From: Meghimatium bilineatum
Taxonomy: Eukaryota; Mollusca; Gastropoda; Stylommatophora; Philomycidae
Direction of reading: 5' to 3'
Assembly (NCBI GenBank): GCA_034231615.1
Contig: CM067306.1
Span: 36,376,071 to 36,440,070, forward strand
DNA length: 64,000 bases
The position numbers and the translations under genes are program-made. Under the pieces are notes generated by a model, which was not told where the DNA came from, ran no database searches, and was given only the letters and a program-made list of their open reading frames with translations. This document shows positions 49,678 through 64,000 of the stretch, one piece after another (position 1 is the first letter of the stretch; the number at the start of each line of letters is the position of its first letter).

Positions 49678-49900
49678 GGGCTCAATGTAAAGGAATACCA
49701 GAGCTCAAGATGAAGGAATATCCGTGCTCAAGATGAAGGAATATCCGTGCTCAAGATGAAGGAATATCCGTGCTCAAGATGAAGGAATATCCGTGCTCAA
49801 GATGAAGGAATATCCGTGCTCAAGATGAAGGAATGCCAGGGCTCAAGATGAAGGAATGCCAGAGCTCAAGATGAAGGAATATCCGTGCTCAAGATCAGTG
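49678..49900. repeat. 23-bp minisatellite
   Basis: About ten units of 'gctcaagatgaaggaatatc' plus 'cgt', with 'gccaggg' and 'gccagag' variants. Intronic if the exon at 48573 belongs to a + strand gene. Confidence 0.9.
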
Positions 49901-50106
49901 GGAAAGTGATGAACAATCTGCGATAAGCAGAAAACACAATTATTTTATCGGAAAATGCGCTGAGCTTACCAAGACTAATAGATCAATAATATGAATGACT
50001 AAACGTACGTTCAATGACGTGAAGAAGATATTAACATTGAAACAAATCACAAACAAACTAAGAAAAATATAATTATTAAACTATACATCTATGCTTCACT
50101 AATTTA

Positions 50107-50250
50107 AAACTCTGAAATATGGATAATAAGTAACTAGAAGATACAAACATGAATAATAAATAAACAACTATAAGACAAAAACATGGATAATAAATAAACA
50201 ACTAGAAGATACAAACATGGATAATAAATAAACAGCTAGAAGACTGAAGA
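50107..50250. repeat. 34-bp tandem repeat, about four units
   Basis: 'aagatacaaacatggataat' plus 'aaataaacaactag', diverged at the ends. Confidence 0.8.
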
Positions 50251-50405
50251 TAATTTGAGAGAGCAGGGAAACATGAAAAAGAACAAGAGGCAGACTAAGA
50301 TTACGAGGGACAGAGACTGTCGAAGACTACGACACTGGAAGAAGCTGGACAGCTAGCAGAGAACCGAGAGGCTTACAGAGTTCCAGTGAGAATAACGTTC
50401 TGTAA
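50245..50405 (+). mobile_element. LINE 3' end fragment
   Basis: Reads, with shifts, REQGNMKKNKRQTKI and a 'DCRRLRHWKKLDS' stretch, a worn version of the RGRPRxRWRD...LAENRE tail. Confidence 0.45.
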
Positions 50406-50616
50406 AGGATAAGTCACATAGATAGATAGTCTTGGAACAACCCAACGCAGAATTGACACTAGTCCAAATGGCTGAGAACATAGGTTTTTTGAGGGCATTT
50501 TGTACTCATAGTCACCAAAGTGGCACCCTTACGATCTTGAAGTGTTTAGTTTTGAAGTTTTGTTATATATTAGTTTTAAAGTTACCACAAAACATAAAAT
50601 TATTAAACTTATATTC

Positions 50617-50617
<1 letters not shown>

Positions 50618-50681
<64 letters not shown>

Positions 50682-50682
50682 A
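50618..50682. repeat. (ATT)n microsatellite, about 20 units
   Basis: Uninterrupted tattattatt run. It creates a false poly-Tyr C-terminus in the + strand frame. Confidence 0.95.
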
Positions 50683-50689
50683 TAATATA

Positions 50690-55865
<5,176 letters not shown>

Positions 55866-55869
55866 GGCG

Positions 55870-57050
55870 CTCTAAGTAAGAACATGTGATCGCTTCATGT
55901 GAGTTAAAAAAATTCTCCCACACGCTAAAAAAATATGGCCACTGATCTCATGCAACGTCACTAATATTGGCTGATGCAGCTAATTATTAACCGATTTGAC
56001 TTTACATTGCGTCACCTGCCATTGAAACCAGGGGAAAAGTCAGATAAGCAAATAAAAGTGACACCGAGTGAGATCAACACGTAGGACTACTCTGTAGAAG
56101 TGATTAACATACGCAAGACATACATTTTCCAGCTACACTACTGAAAAACGGTTTAAAGACGCGACACCCTGGCAACGCATCTTGACAACCTCCTCTTTTT
56201 TACAAAGCTGTAGTATATCCATATACTGTACATATCTAGATTACCGCGATCATTGCTCAGTTTGCTTCTATAAAATGGTATGGCGACTAGAAAAAGTTTG
56301 AGAACTTTTTCTCCAAACACACTCTTTCATGATATACACCTTTCATCCCAAATACCTGTCTCACATCTACCTGGGTGTATCTGCTAAATGTGCGCAATTA
56401 AGCCACTTTCCCGAAGGACAAATCTCAAACATACTTTAACTGTCAGTTAAATGATAAGCCCCGAAGGACAAATCTCAAACATACTTTAACTGTCAGTTAA
56501 ATGATAAGCCGACTATTTGTAGGGGATTACCAAGCAACGATGTTCTGAAATGGGGGGAACACACATTCAAATAAAAATAGAGTACTTCTTTTTCTTAGTA
56601 CTTAGTAAAACACACGCTTTGTAGGAATTTTACGATAACTAACAGATATCGGACTATGTTGTATAGGTACTAAGCATGCAAGCAACAATATACAAGATAT
56701 TTTCAACGTTTCAGCCTTAAGTTCTTTTTCAACAAATACAAAATAGTGAACAAACAATGGCAGTATCACAGAGGGGCTAACCCCTCTACAGAAGATATTG
56801 AACAGCACAGAGTCCAAGGTGACCATGACAAAAGTGTACACAAAGAAGTATTTTCATGGTGTCGCGTTTAATTTTATTTTTTTTAATTGGAATTGTGAGT
56901 TGACTTTACTTTTTTACAAAAAAGGAAAGGGAAATGAGAACAGAATGAAAAAATTATAGCTGAATACAACATGGAAAGCAATAAAAAAAAAATTTTGAGA
57001 ACGTTCTTAAAATTCTGTTAGTGACAGAATTAAAATTGGAAAAATATATA
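55870..57050. other. No recognised gene; presumed intron
   Basis: Unique-looking except for the 50-bp duplication. 56703-56735 carries the CAACGTTTC...TTCAAC motif. Confidence 0.45.
56411..56510. repeat. Exact 50-bp tandem duplication
   Basis: 56411-56460 and 56461-56510 are identical. A very recent event. Confidence 0.97.
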
Positions 57051-57079
57051 AACAAATGGCATTTAATAGTAATTTTATC

Positions 57080-57240
57080 TTGTGTCTTTGTAGAACGTTT
57101 CCCTTACTACCATTCTGTAAGCCCTTCGGTTCTGTGCAAGGCGTCCAGCTTCTACTAGTGTCAGCTTCAGAAGGTTTTCGATTTCATGTGTCCATCGTAG
57201 TATTGATCTTCTTCTGGTTCTCTTCTTGGAACTTTTCCCT
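57080..57240 (-). mobile_element. LINE 3' end fragment
   Basis: The minus strand reads SILRWTHEIENLLKLTLVEA then GRLAQNRRAYRMVVRE, a LINE C-terminal tail. The + strand frame over it is a shadow. Confidence 0.65.
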
Positions 57241-57248
57241 CCATAATT

Positions 57249-57436
57249 AATCTTCCTCTTCTTCTTCTTACCTTCCTCTTTTACCCTTTACGGGTGTCGA
57301 GGGAGATACAATGTTCTTGTTCTCGCTTTTCTGGCAGCTTCAGATAATGTTATTTGGTGTTCGTGTAATGTCTCTTTGATGTTGTCGATCCAGCGTTCTC
57401 TAGGTCTACCCCTGGCTCTTCTTTCTGCTTCTTATC
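57249..57436 (-). mobile_element. LINE family e 3' end, inverted copy
   Basis: Matches 22300-22640 from the GAA tail (here 'cttcttcttctt') through the CTCGACACCCGTAAAGGGTA and 'cattatctgaagctgccag' blocks to the GR(P)R-W segment. Confidence 0.75.
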
Positions 57437-57439
57437 ATT

Positions 57440-57660
57440 AGAATTAATCTTTCTTAGCAATTGTGTCTTTTATGTGTCCAAAATATGTTAGATTACGTAT
57501 TTTTTGTATGATAATTTTGAGAAGCCATTCGTTGTCTATGTTCAGATTTTGGTGAACATCTGCGTTGATTCGTATTTCTGTCACTGATAGTCTTAGGGAG
57601 CGTTCCATAGCATTTCTTTTTAAGCGATGATATTGTATGTCACTGCGCACTTCTCGCAGC
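57440..57660 (-). mobile_element. LINE C-terminal fragment
   Basis: The minus strand ORF reads DNEWLLKIIIQKIRNLTYFG then HIKDTIAKKD. It abuts the family e copy, so two LINE pieces are joined. Confidence 0.6.
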
Positions 57661-57864
57661 CATGTGTTGTCACTTGAAAAATATACCTACATAATAGCTA
57701 TAAGATCCTTTTTTTAATGTTTTCCCCTTGCTATAGATTTTTCTTCTGTGAATTTTTGTAGGGCCATTATTAATGTCAAATACGTGGAATCGACGTTTCG
57801 ACCAATAGTTCTTCATCAAGATAGGAACAATATTAAGATATAAGGTGGGGGAACTTGTCTCAAT

Positions 57865-58600
57865 AAAAATTATGAATATTAGATGGCAAGACAAGATTCT
57901 GGATACCAGTCTCTGGCAGATCTGGTATCCCTAGCATTGACATTATTCTGATGGAGACACATATTTTTGTGCAGGTCATCTGATACATATTCCAGATCAT
58001 CGCCTATCAAAGACATTTCTCTATGGGTAGTTGCAGAATGACATATGATCTCAAGGTGGTCAAAAGAAACGCTACAATGACTTGTTTAAAAGTCCACACT
58101 GAAAGCCTTTGAATTAGACCAAGATGCATGGGAAGAATTTGTACATAATAGAGCTACATTGCGATCTACACTCACAAAATTAGTAAGATCTTGTGAAAGG
58201 AGAAATGCGACAGCTCAACATGGAGGTAGACCTAGAGGCCGACCACGAAAACGATGGACCACTGAAATAAAAGAGGCGACAAATTCCACAATATACTCAG
58301 CACACAAGAGGGCCATCTTCAGAAAACTCTTCTACCCCTGACGCCGAAAGGCAACAAAAGTTTTCAGCGAATAGATAGAACAGCGGAGAGTAGCTAGAAA
58401 GTCACGGGTAGACCAACATTCATCTATAGTGATCATCCCATGCCATAACTGTCCAAGGACTATAGCGGCCAGAATATGGCATATTAGCCATCTACAAACT
58501 CATAGTCAAGGACATAACTCTCACTGAATTTCAAAAGTGGATGTAAGAAATGGTTATTTTCATCTTTGGTAGAAGAACAACAAAGGGCAACCTTTCTATG
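57865..58600 (+). mobile_element. LINE family a 3' end, copy 3, split by another LINE
   Basis: Homologous to 33180-33755: 'atgaatattagatggcaaga', 'gcattgacattattctgatg', 'ggtcaaaagaaacgctacaa' and the C2H2 region ('ccatgccataactgtccaag'). Multiple stops. It is interrupted at 58221-58378 by a fragment of LINE family b. Confidence 0.8.
58221..58378 (+). mobile_element. LINE family b 3' fragment, nested insertion
   Basis: 158 bp matching the minus-strand 3' end at 62416-62583 (GRPRGRPRKRW...KEATNSTIYSAH then LFYP-stop), ending in ATAG repeats. The flanking AACA at 58217-58220 and 58379-58382 is a 4-bp TSD. Confidence 0.85.
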
Positions 58601-58808
58601 TCTGCGAACCGGATTGTGTCTTCTTGTGCGATAAGAAGACACGAAACTTTCCTTCAAATCTCTTAAAGATGCAAGTAGTAATATCTGATCACGAAGACCA
58701 GCGCATATAATTACACGTATTGTAAAATAGTGTAGCAAGCAACACACAAAAACGGCTTGGAAAACATGATTTTGTCTACCTCTGAATCCAATCACATTGT
58801 CATTTGTT

Positions 58809-58928
58809 ATAATAATAACAATAATAGTAATAGTAATAGTAATAATAGTAATAGTAATAAATTAATAATAATAATAATAAACAATAATAATAATAATAAT
58901 ATTAAATAGTAATAATAATTAATAATAG
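58809..58928. repeat. Imperfect (AAT)n
   Basis: aataatagtaatagt and similar words over about 120 bp. Confidence 0.9.
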
Positions 58929-59064
58929 AACACAAAAACCGTCACGGTTATAGGGGTGTCACATTGACACATTTCGTACAGAATGATCTCCATTCATCTC
59001 TATAGTTTACCATCCAGATGAGTTTGGAAACTTCACACCCTGTTCAGTCCTTGATAGTATTCAG

Positions 59065-59360
59065 CAATGTCTTCTTCCTTCCTCTACCGTACATTAAAGA
59101 ACTATTTTTGCCATCGAGAAATTGTTCATCACGTGCCCCCGTACCATCGGAGTTTAAAAAGTTCCATGATCGTTACTAGTGATTATACCGCTTGCTACAT
59201 TAAATTATATCATACACAAACACACTGGTTTTGTGTTCTCGGTAACAGATACCCAACATACGTCTATAGCATTTGTTTTCAAACGACTTGATTTCATTCC
59301 AAGTCCACAGTTAGAGTCCAGCTTCTACAACCATACAGCCATAATTTGTTATAGTGATAG
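59065..59360 (-). mobile_element. LINE RT thumb fragment, broken
   Basis: The minus strand, with shifts, reads LYGCRSWTLTVDL and then ENKCYRRMLGICYREHKTS, a well-known non-LTR RT thumb pattern. Confidence 0.65.
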
Positions 59361-59575
59361 ATAAAAATAATATTAGGAAGCAGGCGACTTCCCTCAGACC
59401 CGCGTACCTCGAAGATTCAGAGAAGTAAAAACTCTCTTATAAAATAGTATATGCGACATCAGTGGAGAGAACTATACGGAAACTATAGCCCATAGCAAGA
59501 CAGTATAAACAAATTGAACAGAAATGTACAGGTCTCGATATTTCGACTGATAACGGATCAATACCGTTTAATAAA

Positions 59576-59755
59576 GAGTGGTTCTCAACTTTCCTAATGC
59601 AGCGACCCTTTAATACAGCTTTTCATGTTCTGGTGACCCCCAACCATACAATTATTTTCGTTGCTTCTTCATTACATGTGTTTTCCAATGGTCGATCCAT
59701 ATGTAGGGATCATTCGACTCACAAAGGAGTCACGACTCACAGGTGAGAACCGCTG
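59576..59755. mobile_element. SPIN-like non-autonomous hAT element
   Basis: 180 bp with inverted ends (C/G)AGTGGTTCTCAAC and CAGCGGTTCTCACC. Internal blocks CCTAATGCAGCGACCCTTTA, TGGTGACCCCCAACCATA and ATTATTTTCGTTGCTTCTTC match, from memory, the non-autonomous form of the SPIN/URR1 hAT group. There is no transposase. Flanking 8-mers (TTAATAAA and CAAGCACA) do not match, so the TSD is lost or the edge is rearranged. Confidence 0.75.
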
Positions 59756-59756
59756 C

Positions 59757-59945
59757 AAGCACACTTACACTGAATCGGTATCATCGACTCTGCGGCACAG
59801 AACAGACACCAAAATCACATAAGCCTACTACAGAATTATCCCAGTTTCGCTGTTCGCAGAACGAAAATCTGACACACAGGAGCTTTTCTGCACAAGTTGG
59901 GGGGGGGGAACCCAAGATGAGCTAAAACAAACTGCTCTATACATG
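59757..59945. mobile_element. Unclassified interspersed repeat E, copy 2
   Basis: From 'cacttacactgaatc' to 'aaactgctctatacatgacc', matching 11456-11700 in order. It follows the hAT end directly and leads into the satellite. Confidence 0.6.
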
Positions 59946-61588
59946 ACCATTATTGGTCTGGATGTTCTACTAAAACAAACTGCTCTATCTATACATGACC
60001 AACATTGGACTGGATGTTCAACTAAAACAAACTGCTCTATAAATGACCAATATTGGACTGGATTTTCAACTTTAAAAAAATTCTCTATACATGACCATTA
60101 TTGGACTGGATGTTTAAATAAAACAAACTGCTCTATCTATACATGACCAACATTGGACTGGATGTTCAACTAAAACAAACTGCTCTATAAATGACCAATA
60201 TTGGACTGGATTTTCAACTTTAAAAAAATTCTCTATACATGACCATTATTGGACTGGATGTTTAAATAAAACAAACTGCTCTATCTATACATGACCAACA
60301 TTGGACTGGATGTTCAACTAAAACAAACTGCTCTATAAATGACCAATATTGGACTGGATTTTCAACTTTAAAAAAATTCTCTATACATGACCAATATTGG
60401 ACTGGATGTTTAAATAAAACAAACTGCTCTATCTATACATGATCAATATTGGACTGGATGTTTAACTAAAACAAACTGCTCTATCTATACATAACCAATA
60501 TTGGACTGGATGTTCAACTAAAACAAACTGCTCTATACATGACCAATGTTGGACTGGATGTTCTACTAAAACAAACTGCTCTATACATGACCAACATTGG
60601 ACTGGATGTTCAACTAAAACAAACTGCTATATCTATACATGACCAATATTGGACTGGATGTTCTACTAAAACAAACTGCTCTATACATGACCAACATTGG
60701 ACTGGATGTTCAACTAAAACAAACTGCTATATCTATACATGACCAATGTTGGACTGGATGTTCTACTAAAACAAACTGCTCTATACATGACCAACATTGG
60801 ACTGGATGTTCAACTAAAACAAACTGCTATATCTATACATGACCAATATTGGACTGGATGTTCAACTAAAACAAACTGCTCTATACATGACCAATATTGG
60901 ACTGGTTGTTTAACTAACACAAACTGCTCTATACATGATCAATATTGGACTGGTTCTTTAACTAAAACAAACTGCTCTTTACATGACCAACAATTGTCTG
61001 GATGTTCTACTAAACAAACTGCTCTATACAGGACCAATATTGGACTGGATGTTTAACTAAAACAAACTGCTCTATACATGACCAATGTTGGACTGGATGT
61101 TCTACTAAAACAAACTGCTCTATACATGACCAATGTTGGACTGGATGTTCTACTAAAACAAACTGCTCTATACATGACCAATGTTGGACTGGATGTTCTA
61201 CTAAAACAAACTGCTCTATACATGACCAATGTTGGACTGGATGTTCTACTAAAACAAACTGCTCTATACATGACCAATGTTGGACTGGATGTTCTACTAA
61301 AACAAACTGCTCTATACATGACCAATGTTGGACTGGATGTTCTACTAAAACAAACTGCTCTATACATGACCAATGTTGGACTGGATGTTCTACTAAAACA
61401 AACTGCTCTATACATGACCAATGTTGGACTGGATGTTCTACTAAAACAAACTGCTCTATACATGACCAATGTTGGACTGGATGTTCTACTAAAACAAACT
61501 GCTCTATACATGACCAATGTTGGACTGGATGTTCTACTAAAACAAACTGCTCTATACATGACCAATGTTGGACTGGATGTTTAACTAT
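59943..61588. repeat. 48-bp satellite with trimer, dimer and monomer zones
   Basis: Basic unit 'atgaccaatgttggactgga' plus 'tgttctactaaaacaaactg' plus 'ctctatac'. 59943-60420 has a 148-bp three-unit period (markers at 60081, 60229, 60377). 60539-60840 has a 100-bp two-unit period (60539, 60639, 60739). 61078-61580 has about 10.5 nearly identical 48-bp monomers. ORFs of 67-201 residues are repeat artefacts. Confidence 0.95.
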
Positions 61589-61913
61589 GCATCGAAGAAG
61601 AAAATTACAAAGCATTGAGGAATTAGTTTACAAACATTTGGTGTCAGCAGATCAGACTTGGTTCAATTCGCGTCTGGCACATCCTAATTTGTAACACGCG
61701 GCATGCACGCGCATAAACAATTTTCATAAGAACGGAATAATGGGTTTCCCCGGCATATCTTTTAGGACACACCGACCTAACCATGTAAAAATTTCTAGTT
61801 CTCTTCACCTCTGCAATTTACCTGTCGAGTGCTGACGCAGTCAAGTAATTGAAGGTCTTCCTTCATAATAAATAGGGGTAAAAATCGGTGACTTTCATTA
61901 ATTATAGAATCAT

Positions 61914-62085
61914 GATGGCTCATAGGGGATAACCGTTCTAACGTGACGCCAAATGACTTTCTCCACGATCTTCATTGCTCACTTTATGTATAATATGTGT
62001 TGATATTCATTGAAAAATCAAAGGAAAAATTAAATGCATCACTTTTGAAGGATGATTTTCAGTTTAATCCACGTTTGGTATATTG
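61914..62085. mobile_element. Palindromic MITE, copy 5
   Basis: Left CCGTTCTAACGTGACGCCAA, right AAATGCATCACTTTTGAAGGATGAT. Core 'cattgctcactttatgtata'. Confidence 0.7.
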
Positions 62086-62145
62086 GCGATTGCCTTCTTG
62101 ATCAGCATTATAAATGGTCATAGCACTAATCCAGTCCATCGAAAA

Positions 62146-62306
62146 CAGTCCTATTGAGTCATCGGTGATAATCCTTCTGAAATGACACTGTTCGACTTTC
62201 TTCCTGGTTGTTGACAAAATAGTGACAAATGAAAACACGTGAAACGTCATATAGCTTTGCATTAGAAGGATGATCCCAGATGTGTCTAGAGGACTGTATG
62301 GCAACA
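62146..62306. mobile_element. Palindromic MITE, copy 6 (best long inverted repeat)
   Basis: Left CAGTCCTATTGAGTCATCGG plus TGATAATCCTTCTGAAAT, right ATTAGAAGGATGATCCCAGA plus TGTGTCTAGAGGACTG followed by TA. The extended arms of about 40 bp suggest the true TIR begins CAGTCC. Confidence 0.75.
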
Positions 62307-62415
62307 GACCTACTATAACTTCAAAACAACTCCAGTCCTTTGTCTTGTTTGATTAATTATTTTGATTTTCCTGAATTATGAGCGATGATGCTCTTGTCTA
62401 AGAAAAGCTACAATG

Positions 62416-62960
62416 ATTACTATCTATCTATTCGCTAAACCTGTTGTTGCCTTTTAGCGTCATGGGTAGAAGAGTTTTCTGGAGATGGCCCTCGTGTGTG
62501 CTAAGTATATTGTGGAGTTTGTTGCCTATTTTATTTGGGTGGTACATCTTTTCTTCGTGGTCGGCCTCTAGATCTGCCTTCACTGTATAGCATAGCTTGC
62601 TGTGGTATGCTGTCTGGTGGTAGTCTGCTGGTGTGTGCAAACCATTTTAGCTGTTATCTCTTAATATATTCCAAGATTGGAATGGTACTGGTTTAATGTC
62701 TTCATTTCTCACTCTGCCTCTTAGTTATATTCCTAGGATTATGCGCAATTTCAGCTGTCACAAGTTTACGTTTATCTTGTGCTGTAGTTGTCCATGTTTG
62801 GCATTGGTAACACAGCGTTGGTATAATAATTGTTTTGAAAAGTGTTTTTTGGGTGTTTAAATTTACATTTTTAAAAATAAAGATTGGTGTCATTTGTCCT
62901 AGAACTTGGTATGCTTTACTACATCTATTGTGTATTTCTATGCTGTTCATACGGTAGGTA
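62416..62960 (-). mobile_element. LINE family b 3' region
   Basis: The minus strand reads IEIHNRCSKAYQVLGQMTPI, TLFKTIIIPTLCYQCQTWTT and KLVTAEIA (62702-62950). Then come HTPADYHQTAYHSKLCYTVK, ADHEEKMY and ILSTHEGHLQKTLLPMTLKG, and a 3' end in GAATAGATAGATAG. Frames are broken between the two ORFs. Confidence 0.8.
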
Positions 62961-62999
62961 TGTTGTTATATTGCTTCCTATGACATCCTCAGATATGTT

Positions 63000-63904
63000 G
63001 CCTAGTTTATAGTCATGTGTTTTCCCTTAATTTATAACGTCAGGTCGTCTATATAATTTATAATGAGGTTGTCTTTTTCCGAGGAAAAGTGTATGAGCTC
63101 ATGAATGGCTAGATCAGCAACCATTAAATTTTTTCTATTTTATACCCGGCACTTGAAAAAGACGTTTCGTTCAACACGTAGACATTGCATATCACAGCCC
63201 TTTGCAAATCGACCATACTTCGCTCTTTATTTATCGTTTGCTGTCTAATTTTGGCCAATGTTGCTGTTTGGCATTCTTGGCAACACAAACAGTAGATATA
63301 TTGTAACATTTTCTGCATCCTCAAAAAAAACAAACGAAAGAAAAAAAGAAAAAAAACCCGCATCAATGTAGATCCTGACAGAATCCATCTTGACTTTACG
63401 TAAATAGCTTTATCTTTTCCCTTTCCGGTGTCTAAAAATAACATAAAAAATTACAACAAAATGGCTGATAGGATAAGAAATTAGTTTTTGTACAACGACC
63501 ACTAAATGTGTGAAACGTCATGATGTAATCAAAACAAATTGGATATGTAGTTTGATATTTACGTTGAAGTGGATAACTTTAATTATAACAATGTGTAATA
63601 ATTGTGTGCGGAGAGTGTGTTTTTTACTACAAAAGTGTTTTTTACAAAAGTGTTTGTGTACCTTTAGCTACAAAGAGAAGTTTACAATTTTAGAACATCA
63701 TGTGTCTGCTACTCAGGCACCATCATCAAGTGCCTTCTCTTTATCTAAAGTGGGCTATATCAACTTAAAAAATAAGTCTGCAATATTTAATTAACTTATC
63801 ACACTTCTATCGTGATGTCTGGAACTTCATCCTTTTACTGAGGTGTGTAATGTTATCAAAGATGCAACATAGGAAACCAAATCTTGGGGCAGATATCTCA
63901 TGTT
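63000..63904. other. No recognised gene
   Basis: Frames of 94-106 residues without domains. AT-rich, with A-runs near 63340. Confidence 0.45.
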
Positions 63905-64000
63905 TTTCAAAAATAGGAATATGTTAACATGGATGCCAAAACTGCACTATATAAAACGATCATCATACCATCACTATGCTACAAATGCCAAACGTGGACA
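63905..64000 (+). mobile_element. LINE family b fragment, cut by the right window edge
   Basis: NMDAKTALYKTIIIPSLCYK then CQTWT continues to the last base. It matches the thumb segment of 62702-62950. Confidence 0.7.

Noticed and set aside
61010-61615. ORFs of 168-201 residues with a 16-residue repeat
   Set aside because: Translation of the 48-bp satellite monomers.
63510-63794. 94-residue ORF as a small gene
   Set aside because: Cys-rich but without a signal peptide, a recognised cysteine framework or flanking exon signals.

Overview
The window looks like intergenic and intronic DNA from a large, repeat-rich invertebrate genome, most likely a mollusc and perhaps a gastropod. There is no operon structure, no bacterial or viral gene order, and no rRNA or intact tRNA gene. 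I can support only one host protein-coding exon. It lies at 48573-49138 (+) and has a clean acceptor and donor. It encodes most of a thrombospondin N-terminal-like (TSPN) domain of the collagen XV/XVIII (multiplexin) type. The lineage guess rests on the LINE and SINE types and on a SPIN-like hAT element; SPIN is, as I recall, documented in a pond snail. It is an inference.

Layout. 1-4.6 kb: degenerate LINE 3' ends, a palindromic MITE and SINE pieces. 4.6-11 kb: a chain of minisatellites (74, 44, 24, 32 and 51 bp units), a SINE inside a SINE, a SINE inside a minisatellite, and a LINE reverse-transcriptase relic. 11-15.8 kb: LINE and SINE copies, then 18/19-bp and 30-bp arrays. 15.8-19.6 kb: a (TCTA)30(TCTG)841(CCTG)78 compound microsatellite. 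19.9-21.2 kb: 39-bp and 29-bp arrays. 21.3-31.9 kb: mixed LINEs, SINEs and MITEs, with a second (TCTA)13(TCTG)191 tract at 24.1-24.95 kb. 32-43 kb: three LINE 3' ends and eight minisatellites. 43-48.5 kb: MITE, SINEs and an RT relic carrying an in-frame minisatellite. 48.57-49.14 kb: the multiplexin exon. 51.39-55.74 kb: an apparently perfect (GT)2175 tract, in the following intron if the gene continues on the + strand. 57-58.6 kb: several LINEs, one nested in another. 59.58 kb: SPIN-like hAT. 59.9-61.6 kb: a satellite with trimeric, dimeric and monomeric zones. 62-64 kb: MITEs and LINE relics.

The most informative result is mechanistic. Two non-autonomous retroposon families can be delimited to the base by target-site duplications: SINE_A (about 162 bp) and SINE_B (about 280 bp). 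They share a 3' half and a (GAA)n tail, and neither shows a tRNA head. Several minisatellites appear to have started from transposon ends (SINE terminus at 37.1 kb, MITE terminus at 43.4 kb, a repeat's edge at 59.9 kb) or from inside an RT gene (47.3 kb). The three longest microsatellite tracts alone make up about 14% of the window. Most open reading frames are artefacts of tandem repeats whose unit length is a multiple of three, or fragments of dead LINEs. I found no complete novel protein-coding system.
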